Below, one piece after another: positions 8,020 to 16,638 of a stretch of 64,000 nt of DNA (within the stretch, counting starts at the first letter, position 1; each line of letters begins with the position of its first letter). The translations under genes were made by a program, and so were the position numbers. Where the stretch lies: positions 372,001 to 436,000 of the forward strand of contig CAVWYT010000010.1 of assembly GCA_963759295.1 (NCBI GenBank). The letters run 5' to 3'. Source of the stretch: WHSW01 sp963759295. Lineage in GTDB: Bacteria > Actinomycetota > Thermoleophilia > Solirubrobacterales > 70-9. The notes beneath the pieces were generated by a model, which saw only the letters and a list, made by a program, of their open reading frames with translations, had not been told where the DNA came from and did no database searches.

Positions 8020-9756
8020 ATGGCTCTGCTGATGCTGTTCGCGCTGGTGGCGGGCGCGGCGACGGCGCTCTCGCCGTGCGTCTTGCCGGTCCTCCCCGCG
8101 GTGCTCGGGGCGGGGGTGAGCGGCGGTCGGCGGCGGCCGCTCGGAGTCGTCACGGGGATCGTCGCCGCGTTCACGTTTGCGACCGTCGCCCTCGTCTACG
8201 TGATCGACGCGCTCGGCCTTCCGGACGGGCTCGTGCGCGCGCTCGCGATCATCACCCTGCTCGGCTTCGGGATCGCGCTGCTCGTTCCCGGCCTCTCGGA
8301 CCGGATCGAGGCGTTGTTGAGCCGGGTGGCTCCCGGCCCGGCCCGGGTCGGGGGCGACGGCTTCGGCTCCGGCCTCGTGCTCGGCGCCAGCCTGGGGATC
8401 GTCTACACCCCGTGCGCGGGGCCGATCCTCGCCGGGGTGATCACGGTCTCGGCGTCCCAGGACTTCACCGCCGGGAAGCTCGCCGTGGCGCTGGCCTACG
8501 CGGCCGGATCCGGGGCCGTCCTCTACCTGTTGATGCTCGGCGGGCGGCGGCTCGTCGACCGGGTGGCACCCGCGCGGGCCTGGGTGCAGCTGGCCACCGG
8601 AGCGACGATGGTGGCGGTCGCCGTGGCGATGGTCGCCGACCTCGACCTCGAGTTCCAGAACGCGATCGCCGACGACCTGCCGTCGGTGCTCGTCAACCCG
8701 AGCGGCAGCCTGGAGCGAAGCGACGCGGTCGCCGAGCAGCTCGCCGACGTCCGCGGCGGGCATGCCGCGTCCGAGGGAGGCGGCGAGGAGGCCGCCGCCG
8801 GCGTCGCGTTGCCGGATTACGGCCCGGCGCCCGAGCTGGCCGGGACCGGCGAATGGTTCAACATCGCCGGCAGGTCGCTGCGAATCTCGGAGCTCACCCG
8901 AGGTCGCGGCGGGGTGGTGCTGATCGACTTCTGGACCTACACCTGCATCAACTGCATCCGCACGCTCCCGTACGTCGAGTCGTGGGAGCGCGAATACCGC
9001 GACGACGGCCTCACGGTGATCGGCGTCCACTCACCCGAGTTCGCGTTCGAGAAGGATGCCGGCAACGTCGCCGACGCGGTCGACCGCTACGGCCTCACCT
9101 ACCCCGTGGTCCAGGACAACGAGCTCGCGACCTGGAACGCGTTCGGAAACCAGTACTGGCCGGCGAAGTACCTGATCGACGCCTCCGGCGACATCCGATA
9201 CGTGCACTTCGGCGAGGGTCATTACGAGGAGACCGAGAAGGCGATCCGCTCGCTGCTCGCGGAGGCGGGTGAGGGTCGGCTCGGCGCCAGGGCAAGACCC
9301 GGGGCGACCGAGCGGATCGATGCGAGCCTGCGAACGCCGGAGACGTACCTCGGCACGGCTCGCGCACAGGGGTTCGTCGACGGCCCCAGCCCAGGGAGCA
9401 GCGACTACGGCAGCCCGGACCCGTCGTCGCTCGCCCTCAACCAGTTCGCCTATGGCGGCTCCTGGGACATCGGCCCGGAGTCGGCGCGGGCGCTCGCCGA
9501 CGCGAGCCTGTCGCTCTCCTTCCAAGCGCGCCGGGTGTTCCTCGTGCTGGGGGCGGATCGGCCGCGGCGGCTGCGCGTCTACCTCGACGGCGAGCCGATC
9601 GCCGATGCAGACGCCGGAGACGACGTCGTCGGCGGCGTCGCCACAGTCTCGGAGCAGCGCCTCTACCGGCTCGTCGACCTGCCCGAGGGCGGTCGCCACT
9701 CGCTCGAGCTCAGGTTCGATCCCGGAGTCGAGGGTTACGCGTTCACGTTCGGATGA
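8020..9756 (+). CDS. dipZ: DipZ-type fusion: CcdA membrane domain, thioredoxin domain, beta-sandwich C terminus
   Basis: 578 residues. Residues 1-220 form the six-helix CcdA/DsbD electron carrier with its two redox cysteines, Cys20 (SPCVLP) and Cys132 (TPCAGP). After an acidic linker, residues 275-415 are a TlpA-like thioredoxin with Cys309 and Cys312 in TYTCINCIRTLPY. The remaining 140 residues form a beta-rich domain like the carbohydrate-binding-module fold at the end of mycobacterial DipZ (Rv2874). Electrons from cytosolic thiols would pass through the membrane to the extracytoplasmic thioredoxin. The gene converges on and overlaps the next gene by 14 bases. Confidence 0.9.
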   Translation: MALLMLFALVAGAATALSPCVLPVLPAVLGAGVSGGRRRPLGVVTGIVAAFTFATVALVYVIDALGLPDGLVRALAIITLLGFGIALLVPGLSDRIEALLSRVAPGPARVGGDGFGSGLVLGASLGIVYTPCAGPILAGVITVSASQDFTAGKLAVALAYAAGSGAVLYLLMLGGRRLVDRVAPARAWVQLATGATMVAVAVAMVADLDLEFQNAIADDLPSVLVNPSGSLERSDAVAEQLADVRGGHAASEGGGEEAAAGVALPDYGPAPELAGTGEWFNIAGRSLRISELTRGRGGVVLIDFWTYTCINCIRTLPYVESWEREYRDDGLTVIGVHSPEFAFEKDAGNVADAVDRYGLTYPVVQDNELATWNAFGNQYWPAKYLIDASGDIRYVHFGEGHYEETEKAIRSLLAEAGEGRLGARARPGATERIDASLRTPETYLGTARAQGFVDGPSPGSSDYGSPDPSSLALNQFAYGGSWDIGPESARALADASLSLSFQARRVFLVLGADRPRRLRVYLDGEPIADADAGDDVVGGVATVSEQRLYRLVDLPEGGRHSLELRFDPGVEGYAFTFG

Positions 9757-10711
9757 CGCGGCCTTCGATCGACGGCGCGGCGCCGGAGGATCGGGCTCTC
9801 GCCGGCCGCCGCGCGCTGAGCACGAGGTTGTAGAACAGCTCCGGCGGCAGGTGCGGCTCGAGCAGCGCGGTGTCGAGGCGCTGCAGGGCGAGGTAGCTGC
9901 GAAACGCGAACAGCCGCCAGGTGTCCGGCACCTGGTCCGCCTCGGCGCTCGATTCCAGCGAGCGCAGCAGCCAGCCGTAGGCATTGGCGACCAGCTCCTC
10001 GCCGCCGATGCGCAGCCCCTCGAAGCCTGCGGCCGACAGCCGGCGCCGCAGCTCGGCCGGGGCGAAGGCGTGGACGTCGACCTCGGGCTCGAGCTCGTGG
10101 CCATCGGGCGTCCCCGCGGCTGTCGCCGCGCGGGCGGCGCCGATCGCTCGCCGCCACAGCGGCGCGAGCAGCGTCCCGCTGCGCTTCGGCACCGCCGCGA
10201 GCCGATCGCCGTAGCGCGAGGGCTCGCCGCAGAAGGCGATCGTGCCGCCGGGGCGCAGCACGCGGCGGAACTCGTTGAACGCCCGGTCCAGATCCGGGAC
10301 GTGGTGGAGCACCGCGTGGCCGAAGACGAGGTCGAAGCTCTGGTCCTCGAACGGAAGCTCCTCGGCCTCGGTGGCGACGGTGCTCACGGTGAGCCCGAGC
10401 GCGGCCGCCGTCGCGGCGAGCGTCGTCAGCATGCCGGGGGAGATGTCGGTCGCGGTCGGGCGCCCGATCAGCCCGAGCTGAGCGAGGTTGAGCGAGAAGT
10501 AGCCGGTGCCGGCTCCGATCTCGAGCGCGTCGCCGAACGGCGCCGCGGGCTCCGCGCCGAGCGCCTTGACCAGCTTCGCGCGCACCTGTCGCTGTCCGAT
10601 CGGGCCGAAGTCGATTCCCCACTTGGCGTCGTAGGAGTCGGCCGCGGCGTCGTGATAGCGCGTGTTGACTTCCTTGATGTGCTCCGGCGTCGCGGTCCGG
10701 GCGGCGGGCAT
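9743..10711 (-). CDS. Class I SAM-dependent methyltransferase
   Basis: A 322-residue protein with the Rossmann SAM site ALEIGAGTGYFSLNLA (motif I), a TDISPGML acidic loop and FDLVFGHAVLHHVPDLD (motif IV). The frame is open upstream to 10771, but ATG 10711 avoids overlap with the divergent promoter region and has a -10 hexamer 8 bases ahead. The substrate is not evident. It lies back to back with a second methyltransferase, GH57 and GT4 genes; by analogy with the mycobacterial methylglucose polysaccharide region it may methylate a sugar, but its C-terminal 130 residues are unfamiliar to me. Confidence 0.8.
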   Translation of the reverse strand: MPAARTATPEHIKEVNTRYHDAAADSYDAKWGIDFGPIGQRQVRAKLVKALGAEPAAPFGDALEIGAGTGYFSLNLAQLGLIGRPTATDISPGMLTTLAATAAALGLTVSTVATEAEELPFEDQSFDLVFGHAVLHHVPDLDRAFNEFRRVLRPGGTIAFCGEPSRYGDRLAAVPKRSGTLLAPLWRRAIGAARAATAAGTPDGHELEPEVDVHAFAPAELRRRLSAAGFEGLRIGGEELVANAYGWLLRSLESSAEADQVPDTWRLFAFRSYLALQRLDTALLEPHLPPELFYNLVLSARRPARARSSGAAPSIEGRVIRT

Positions 10712-10719
10712 GGCCGGGG

Positions 10720-10725
10720 ATAGTA
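10720..10725 (-). promoter_or_regulatory. Candidate -10 (TACTAT), leaderless methyltransferase gene
   Basis: Minus-strand TACTAT ends 8 bases before ATG 10711; it supports this start over upstream in-frame options. Confidence 0.45.
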
Positions 10726-10788
10726 GTTGGCGACCGGCGGTCGGCAGTGAGTACGGTCCGGGGCCACGCACTCCGCCGACCGACGACC

Positions 10789-11550
10789 ATGAACGAGCTC
10801 CACCTTCAAGCCGACCAGCCCGAGGGGGTGCCGCCGCTGGCGCTCACCGGCGAGCGCACGCTGCCCGACGTGCCCGAGGAGAACTACTGGTTTCGTCGCC
10901 ACCTCGCCGTCTACGAGTGGATCGCCGAGCGGGTCGGCGGGTCGCGCGTCGCCGACCTCGCCTGCGGCGAGGGATACGGCTCGGACGTGCTCGCCGCGCG
11001 GGCGGCCGAGGTCATCGGCGTCGACGCCAATCCGGAGGCACATGAACACGCCAAGCTGCGCTACCGACGCCGGAACCTCCGCTTCGAGCGCGCCCTGGTG
11101 GAGGCCTACACCGGTCCGAGCGACGCGATCGTCTTCTTGCAGACGATCGAGCACATCGCCGAGCCCGCCGCGCTGCTCGCGGGATTCGCGCGCGCGGCGC
11201 CGGTCAGCTACGTGTCGACCCCGAATCGGCTCACGCTCGCGGCGGAGGGCGCGGAGAAATCCGACAACCCCTGGCATCTTCGTGAGTACACCGCCGCCGA
11301 GTACCGCGCCCTGCTCGAGCCGTGCTTCGCGGAGATCGAGCTCTACGGCGTCTTTCACGCCGGCAAGCTGCGCGTGCACGAGTTCGCGATCCGCGCGGGC
11401 TGGGACCGCGTGCACCCGGCGCTGAGGATCACCAAGCCGTTCTACGAGCGCTTCGTGCCCGCGATCTCCGCCTCGGACTTCGCTCTGCGCCCCGAGGCCG
11501 GCTGCGATCTCGATCGCGCCCTCGACTTCGTGGCCGTCTGCCGGGCGTGA
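10789..11550 (+). CDS. SAM-dependent methyltransferase, Rv3030-like position
   Basis: 253 residues with a compact SAM motif, VADLACGEGYGSDVLA, an acidic VIGVDANPEA loop, and IVFLQTIEHIAEPA. ATG 10789 gives the head MNELHLQADQPEG before the fold. Its stop overlaps the GTG start of the GH57 gene (GTGA, 11547-11550), which indicates coupled translation with the branching enzyme and then the GT4 enzyme. In M. tuberculosis the same order, methyltransferase-GH57-GT4, is found as Rv3030-Rv3031-Rv3032, implicated in methylglucose lipopolysaccharide. A sugar O-methyltransferase role is therefore inferred from context. Confidence 0.82.
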   Translation: MNELHLQADQPEGVPPLALTGERTLPDVPEENYWFRRHLAVYEWIAERVGGSRVADLACGEGYGSDVLAARAAEVIGVDANPEAHEHAKLRYRRRNLRFERALVEAYTGPSDAIVFLQTIEHIAEPAALLAGFARAAPVSYVSTPNRLTLAAEGAEKSDNPWHLREYTAAEYRALLEPCFAEIELYGVFHAGKLRVHEFAIRAGWDRVHPALRITKPFYERFVPAISASDFALRPEAGCDLDRALDFVAVCRA

Positions 11551-12965
11551 CCGATCCGCACCCACCGGCCCGCGTCGGTTCGCTGGCGATCGTCCTCCAC
11601 AGCCACATGCCCTACGTCGAGGGCTTCGGCACCTATCCCTTCGGCGAGGAATGGCTGTTCGACGCGGTGCTGCGGTCCCACCTGCCGGTTCTCGCCGCGG
11701 CGCGCGACGTCACCGTCACGGTGACGCCGGTGCTCGCCGACCAGCTCGAGGCCGACGGTGTCGCCGACCGCCTGCGCGGCTTCGCCCGCAGGTACCGAGT
11801 CGAGGCCGCTGAGGCCGATGCTCGCGACGTCGAGCCCGCCTTGCGGACCGCCTGCGTGGCGGAGGGCGAGCGCTACCGGTCGGCGCTGGCGCGGCTCGAC
11901 CAGCTCGGCGACGATCTGCCGGCGATCTTCCGCGAGCCCGCCCGGGCGGGGCGGATCGAGCTGGTCGCCTCCGCCGCCACCCATGCGGTCATGCCGCTGC
12001 TCGCGACCGCCGCCGGACGCCGGCTTCAGCTCGACGCCGGCCTGCGTTCGCACCGCCGCCGCTTCGGCTCCACGGCGGGACTCTGGCTACCCGAATGCGC
12101 CTACGAGCCGGGCCTCGACGCGCTGCTCGCCGAGTTCGGAATCGGCTTCTTCTTCACCGACCAGAGCGCCCACGAGCCGGGGCTCGACGCGCTGGCGCCG
12201 ATCGCAAGCGACGCCGGACCCGTGGCGCTGACGATCGACTGGGAGGCGATCTCCTGGCTGTGGTCGCTCGGCGGCTACCCGTCCGATCCGGCCCACGCCG
12301 ACTTTCATCGCAAGACGATGCGCGGCGTGCGGGCGTGGTCGATCAGCGGCGAGGCGTACGATCCCGACGCCGCCGAGGCGACCGCTCGCCGCCAGGCGCG
12401 CGAGTTCATCGCCGCCGCCGCCGAGCGCCTGGCGCGGTTCTCGCGCGAGCGCGACGAGCCCGGCCTGCTGACGTTCTCGATCGACACCGAGCTGCTCGGG
12501 CACTGGTGGTGGGAGGGACCGGCATGGCTGGAGGAGGTCCGGTCCGTGGCGCCCGAGCACGGCGTCGACCTGGTCACCGCCTCCGAGGCGGTGCGCCGGC
12601 ATCCCGCCCGACGCCGGCCTCTCAATCGCTCCACCTGGGGCGAGGGCAAGGACCTGCGCAGCTGGGACTCGCCGCAGGTCGCCGACCTCGCCTGGGCGGC
12701 GCGCCGGCTCGAGCTGCGGCTGCTGCACGCGCTCGGCTCCGGCCTCGACGGCGACGCGGCATCTCGAGCCGCGCGCGAGCTGCTCGCGCTGCAGGCGAGC
12801 GATTGGGCGTTCCTCGATTGCCGCCAGCAGGCGGGTGACTACCCCTACCGGCGGGCCGCCGACCACGGCCAAGCGATGCTGGAGGCCATAAACTGCCGCG
12901 GCCGGCCGGATCCCCGGCTGAGAAATCTGGCGCCCGACCTTCGCCTGGCGCCGCTGTTCGAGTGA
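11547..12965 (+). CDS. GH57 family 1,4-alpha-glucan branching enzyme
   Basis: 472 residues. It opens with the GH57 motif LHSHMPYV and carries LWLPECAYEPG (the WxPE region of the catalytic nucleophile) and FSIDTELLGHWWWEG (general acid Asp region), then the helical C-terminal domain of GH57 branching enzymes. It should create alpha-1,6 branches in alpha-1,4-glucan. The GTG start at 11547 overlaps the preceding stop. Similar in arrangement to Rv3031. Cytosolic, no signal peptide. The next gene encodes the matching chain-extending glucosyltransferase 13 bases downstream. Confidence 0.9.
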   Translation: MTDPHPPARVGSLAIVLHSHMPYVEGFGTYPFGEEWLFDAVLRSHLPVLAAARDVTVTVTPVLADQLEADGVADRLRGFARRYRVEAAEADARDVEPALRTACVAEGERYRSALARLDQLGDDLPAIFREPARAGRIELVASAATHAVMPLLATAAGRRLQLDAGLRSHRRRFGSTAGLWLPECAYEPGLDALLAEFGIGFFFTDQSAHEPGLDALAPIASDAGPVALTIDWEAISWLWSLGGYPSDPAHADFHRKTMRGVRAWSISGEAYDPDAAEATARRQAREFIAAAAERLARFSRERDEPGLLTFSIDTELLGHWWWEGPAWLEEVRSVAPEHGVDLVTASEAVRRHPARRRPLNRSTWGEGKDLRSWDSPQVADLAWAARRLELRLLHALGSGLDGDAASRAARELLALQASDWAFLDCRQQAGDYPYRRAADHGQAMLEAINCRGRPDPRLRNLAPDLRLAPLFE

Positions 12966-12978
12966 TTTCGGTCAAAGC

Positions 12979-14172
12979 TTGTCTCGCGTCCTCATCCTCT
13001 CCTGGGAATACCCGCCGCTGATCGAGGGCGGGCTCGCGCGCCACGTGCGGAAGCTCTCCGAGGGCCTCGTCGAGCGCGGCATCGAGGTCCACGTGCTGAC
13101 TCGGGGCGGAGAGGAGTCGCCGTCCGACGAGAGCGCTGGCGGCGTTCGCATCCACCGGGTACTCGAGCCCAAGCGCCCGACCGACCTCGGCGAGTTCGTC
13201 GCCTGGGTCGAGCGCATGAACTCCGACATGCTCGCCGCCGGCGTGGAGCTCGGCGATCGCTACGACTTCGACCTCGTCCACGGCCACGACTGGCTGGTCG
13301 CGATGGCCGGCGATCACCTCGCGCGTCGCTTCGACTCGCCGCTCGTGACCACGATCCACGCCACGGAGCACGGTCGCCACCAGGGATGGGTGGACAAGCA
13401 CCCGCAGAGCTACATCCACGGCGTCGAGCGCTGGGTCACCAACCGCGCCGATTGCGTCATCGCCTGCTCCTACTACATGCGCGAGCAGATCGTTGACATC
13501 TTCGGCGCCGAGGAGGAGCGGGTCGTGGTGATCCCGAACGGGATCGATCCCGGCGACCTGCGCCCCCACGACGACGCCGAGTTGGGCCGGCTGCGGGAGG
13601 AGTTCGCGGCCCCGGAGGAGAAGCTCGTCCTGTTGATCGGCCGGCTGGTCTACGAGAAGGGCTTTCAGCTCGCGCTCGAGGCGATGCCGCGGCTGGTCGC
13701 GGCGGTCCCCGGCACACGCTTCTTGGTCGCCGGCTCGGGCACGCACGAGCTCGAACTGCGCCGCCAGGCGACCGAGCTCGGGCTCGACGACCACGGAACC
13801 TTCCTCGGCTGGATCGGCGACGATGTCCTGCACTCGCTCTACCGGATCGCCGACGCATGCGTCGTGCCGTCGATCTACGAGCCTTTCGGGCTCGTCGCGC
13901 TCGAGGCGATGGCCTCCGACTGCCCCTGCATCGTCGCCGACACCGGCGGGCTGCGCGAGGTCGTCCCCCACAACGAGGCCGGGCTGCGGTTCCGCGCTCG
14001 CGATCACGAGGCGCTCGGCGAGATGGTCGAGCGCGTGCTCACCGATCCCGGGCTGCGGGACCGCCTCGTCGCCGAGGGCTCCGAGCACGTGCTGCGCTTC
14101 GATTGGGCCGACGTCGCCGTCAGCACCGCCGCGGTCTACGCCGAGCTGGTCGCGGATCCGACTCCGGCGTAG
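12979..14172 (+). CDS. GT4 glycosyltransferase (alpha-1,4-glucan synthase, Rv3032-like)
   Basis: 397 residues of GT-B fold. The N-terminal half begins VLILSWEYPPLIEGGLARHV (glycogen-synthase-like acceptor loop) with LVHGHDWLV; the C-terminal half has LIGRLVYEKGFQLALEA and the donor-site EPFGLVALEAMA. It probably transfers glucose from UDP- or ADP-glucose to a growing alpha-glucan. The start is TTG at 12979; no ATG or GTG precedes the fold in frame. Its pairing with the GH57 enzyme and a methyltransferase repeats the mycobacterial Rv3030-3032 order. Confidence 0.88.
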   Translation: MSRVLILSWEYPPLIEGGLARHVRKLSEGLVERGIEVHVLTRGGEESPSDESAGGVRIHRVLEPKRPTDLGEFVAWVERMNSDMLAAGVELGDRYDFDLVHGHDWLVAMAGDHLARRFDSPLVTTIHATEHGRHQGWVDKHPQSYIHGVERWVTNRADCVIACSYYMREQIVDIFGAEEERVVVIPNGIDPGDLRPHDDAELGRLREEFAAPEEKLVLLIGRLVYEKGFQLALEAMPRLVAAVPGTRFLVAGSGTHELELRRQATELGLDDHGTFLGWIGDDVLHSLYRIADACVVPSIYEPFGLVALEAMASDCPCIVADTGGLREVVPHNEAGLRFRARDHEALGEMVERVLTDPGLRDRLVAEGSEHVLRFDWADVAVSTAAVYAELVADPTPA

Positions 14173-14182
14173 CGGCGCGCCG

Positions 14183-14848
14183 CTAGCTCCCCTCGCCGGG
14201 TGGCCGCAGGGTCCGTTCGCTCGCCGGGTCGGGCTCGACCGGGTCGGTCCAGCGCAGGCGCTGCGGGGCCTCTCGCATGCGCAGGATCTGCGCCGGGACG
14301 CCACCGACGACGGCATTCGCCGGTACGTCCCGAGTGACCACGGAGTTGGTGCCGATGATCGAGTTGTCACCGACCCGCACCCCGCGGAGGACGCAGGCGG
14401 CGTACCCGATCCAGACGTTCGAGCCGACGTCGACGTCGCGCTTGTAGATTCCCTGTGAGCGGATCGGACGCTCGACCTCGACGACGCCGTGGTCGAAGTC
14501 GATGAACATCGCCCGGTCGGCGATCACGCACTGCTCGCCGATCCGCACGTGCCGGTAGGCCGAGATAGTGCACTCCTGACCGATCACGGTCTTCGAGCCG
14601 ATGATCACCTCTCCCTCGTGGCAGCGAATCTTCGTGCCGTCGCCGATCCATACGAAGCGGCCGAAGTCGACCCGTCCGCGAGGCGCGATCTGCAGCCGGA
14701 GTCTCCGGCCGAAGAACACGAACCCGTGCGTTCGCCACCGCCGCCCCGCCGGCGTGAGCAGCCGACGCCACGAATATCGCCACAGCAGGCGCCCATAGCG
14801 GGGGTTGAGCATGCGATTCGCGGCGAGGAACCTGAGCGTCTCGATCAC
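14183..14848 (-). CDS. Left-handed beta-helix (hexapeptide) O-acyltransferase
   Basis: 221 residues with repeating hexapeptides (IGDGTKI, VIIGSKTVIG, VDVGSNVWIG, VRVGDNSIIG, TNSVVTRDVPANAVVGG), the hallmark of trimeric acetyltransferases of the LacA/maltose O-acetyltransferase type using acetyl-CoA. A likely catalytic His is in DFDHGVVE. I chose GTG 14848: upstream codons lack a start and a -10 hexamer precedes it. It is convergent with the GT4 gene (10 bases between stops). Rv3034c, near Rv3030-3032, is also a hexapeptide transferase, so acylation of the same glucan is plausible. Confidence 0.82.
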   Translation of the reverse strand: MIETLRFLAANRMLNPRYGRLLWRYSWRRLLTPAGRRWRTHGFVFFGRRLRLQIAPRGRVDFGRFVWIGDGTKIRCHEGEVIIGSKTVIGQECTISAYRHVRIGEQCVIADRAMFIDFDHGVVEVERPIRSQGIYKRDVDVGSNVWIGYAACVLRGVRVGDNSIIGTNSVVTRDVPANAVVGGVPAQILRMREAPQRLRWTDPVEPDPASERTLRPPGEGS

Positions 14849-14858
14849 GGCGGCGCGG

Positions 14859-14864
14859 ACTCTA
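14859..14864 (-). promoter_or_regulatory. Candidate -10 (TAGAGT) of the acyltransferase gene
   Basis: Minus-strand TAGAGT ends 10 bases before GTG 14848. It faces away from TAGACT of meaB 31 bases away, giving a compact divergent promoter pair. Confidence 0.35.
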
Positions 14865-14895
14865 GTGACGTGTCGGACGGCGCCAGAGCCGGCAC

Positions 14896-14901
14896 TAGAC
14901 T
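14896..14901 (+). promoter_or_regulatory. Candidate -10 (TAGACT) of meaB
   Basis: TAGACT ends 10 bases before GTG 14912; there is no Shine-Dalgarno sequence in between. Confidence 0.35.
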
Positions 14902-14911
14902 GCGCAGCCCC

Positions 14912-15877
14912 GTGGCCGAAGCAAGCCAGAAGACCGCGGAGCCGCTCGCCGATCGGCTCGTCGCCGGCGACAAGCGCGCCCTCGCCCGGGCGATCAGCCT
15001 GGTCGAGAACCGCGACCAGGAGGGCGACCGGCTGGTCGCCGAGCTCTTCCCGCGCACCGGCAAGGCGCGCGTGATCGGGCTCACCGGGCCTCCCGGGGTC
15101 GGGAAGAGCACCCTGATCGGGGCGATCTGCGCCGAGCTGCGCGAGCGCGGCCGGCAGATCGGCGTGCTCTCGATCGATCCCTCGAGCCCGTTCACGCAGG
15201 GGGCGGTGCTCGGCGATCGGATCCGGCTCTCGGAGCACTTCCTCGACCCGGGCGTCTTCATCCGCTCGATGGCGACCAGGGGCTCGCTCGGCGGCCTCGC
15301 CGAGGCGGCGCTTCAGGCGGCGCTGCTGATGGACGCCTCGGGCAAGGACGACGTCCTGCTCGAGACCGTCGGCGTCGGCCAGGGCGAGATCGACATCGTC
15401 GATCACGCCGACACGGTCGTGCTCGCGCTGATGCCCGGCTCGGGCGACTCGATCCAGGCGCTCAAGGCCGGGGTGATGGAGATCCCGGACGTGATCGTCG
15501 TCAACAAGTGCGAGCACCCGCTCGCCGAGACGATGATCCGTGAGGTCAAGGCCGTGCTCGCCCTCGGCCCGGCGCGGCCCTGGCACGTGCCGGTGGTCAG
15601 AACCGAGGCGACCAAGGGAGAGGGGGTCGCCGAGCTCGTCGCGACGATCGACGCCCACCACGACCACATCGTCAAAGCGGGCACCCTGGCGGAGCGTCGG
15701 GCGCGCAACCTTCGAGCGGAGGTGATCGGGATCGCGGTGGCGCGGATGCGGCGCGAGCTCGAGCGGCGCGCGGCCAACGATCCCCAGTGGGCGGGGCTGC
15801 TGGAGCGCGTCACCAGTCGCCGGATCGACCCGGCGACCGCGGCCAGGGAGCTGCTCGAGCGCACTCGCGATGGCTGA
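14912..15877 (+). CDS. meaB: MeaB/ArgK-family GTPase, acyl-CoA mutase chaperone
   Basis: 321 residues of the SIMIBI G3E class: P-loop GLTGPPGVGKST, switch ILSIDPSSPF (in GVLSIDPSSPFTQGAVLGD), Walker B VLLETVGVGQGE, base-specifying NKCE. These proteins load and protect the B12 cofactor of methylmalonyl- or isobutyryl-CoA mutase. The mutase subunits lie 8 and 10 kb downstream rather than adjacent. GTG 14912 was chosen because it starts at the usual point before the helical N terminus. The last 8 bases overlap the following PRC-barrel gene. Confidence 0.92.
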   Translation: MAEASQKTAEPLADRLVAGDKRALARAISLVENRDQEGDRLVAELFPRTGKARVIGLTGPPGVGKSTLIGAICAELRERGRQIGVLSIDPSSPFTQGAVLGDRIRLSEHFLDPGVFIRSMATRGSLGGLAEAALQAALLMDASGKDDVLLETVGVGQGEIDIVDHADTVVLALMPGSGDSIQALKAGVMEIPDVIVVNKCEHPLAETMIREVKAVLALGPARPWHVPVVRTEATKGEGVAELVATIDAHHDHIVKAGTLAERRARNLRAEVIGIAVARMRRELERRAANDPQWAGLLERVTSRRIDPATAARELLERTRDG

Positions 15878-16268
15878 CGACCCCGGGCCGCCTGGACTCG
15901 AGCGGCTGTGCGGGTGGGTGGGCCACCGCCTCGAGGACGTCGGCGGCGCGCCGGTGGGAAGGGTCGAGGCCGTTTACGTGGGCGAGCCCGGCGAGCAGCC
16001 GGGCTGGGTGCTGGCGCGGATGGGGCGGTTCGGTCACCACACGCTGATTCCGCCGCGCGATGCGGTCGAGGGCGTCGGACGGGTCTGGGTGCCCTACGAC
16101 CGCGACCGCATCCGTCGAGCCCCTCGACTCGAGCCCGGCGTCGCGCTCACGGCCTCCCGCGAGCGCGACCTGATCGCCCATTACGGGATCGTCGATCCCG
16201 AGCGCTCCGCCCGCCTCGCGAAGCTCGACGACGGCGCGATCACCGCCCGCTCGGTGGACGACTCGTAA
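15870..16268 (+). CDS. PRC-barrel-like domain protein
   Basis: 132 residues. The first 80 resemble a PRC barrel (WVGHRLEDVGGAPVGRVEAVYV ... LIPPRDAVEGVGRVWVPYD), a small beta-barrel found in ribosome maturation and sensory proteins. The C-terminal tail (ERDLIAHYGI) recalls actinobacterial stand-alone PRC proteins. Its ATG lies 8 bases before the end of meaB, so it is cotranscribed. No specific function is indicated. Confidence 0.65.
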   Translation: MADDPGPPGLERLCGWVGHRLEDVGGAPVGRVEAVYVGEPGEQPGWVLARMGRFGHHTLIPPRDAVEGVGRVWVPYDRDRIRRAPRLEPGVALTASRERDLIAHYGIVDPERSARLAKLDDGAITARSVDDS

Positions 16269-16309
16269 GCCCCCACGGCGGCGGACTCACGAATCGATTG
16301 CGGCTGCGG

Positions 16310-16525
16310 CTATGCGGCGAGTCGGCGGTTGCGCGCCTCGGAGATCCGCGACCAGGACTCCGAGAACGACAGCGCCTCCGCGAACCGCCGTGCCTTCGGC
16401 GACAGCTCGCGCTGCTTGCCGTCGATGCGGCTGACGCAGATCGGGACGACGACGGCCGACGCGTCGAGATCGTCGCGCAGGGCGGCGAGCGCCTGCCACT
16501 TCGCGTTGCTCTCCATGCTTTCCAT
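16310..16525 (-). CDS. Small protein of unknown function (71 aa)
   Basis: Starts with MESMESNAKW and continues as a mixed alpha-beta protein (DASAVVVPICVSRIDGKQ, RFAEALSFSESWSRISEA). The strongest coding evidence is a near-perfect Shine-Dalgarno GGGGAGGAG three bases before the first ATG and a CACTAT hexamer about 14 bases further upstream on the minus strand. I do not recognise the family. It is convergent with the PRC-barrel gene and lies downstream of the acyl-CoA dehydrogenase on the same strand. Confidence 0.6.
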   Translation of the reverse strand: MESMESNAKWQALAALRDDLDASAVVVPICVSRIDGKQRELSPKARRFAEALSFSESWSRISEARNRRLAA

Positions 16526-16638
16526 CGGCTCCTCCCCAATGGATAGTGGGGCCCGGACTGCAACTGGACCGGGCGAGTCTAAGCGCCACCGGCGGACGGC
16601 TATTCGTGCCGATCCAAACGAAGCCGCAAAATCGGCGA

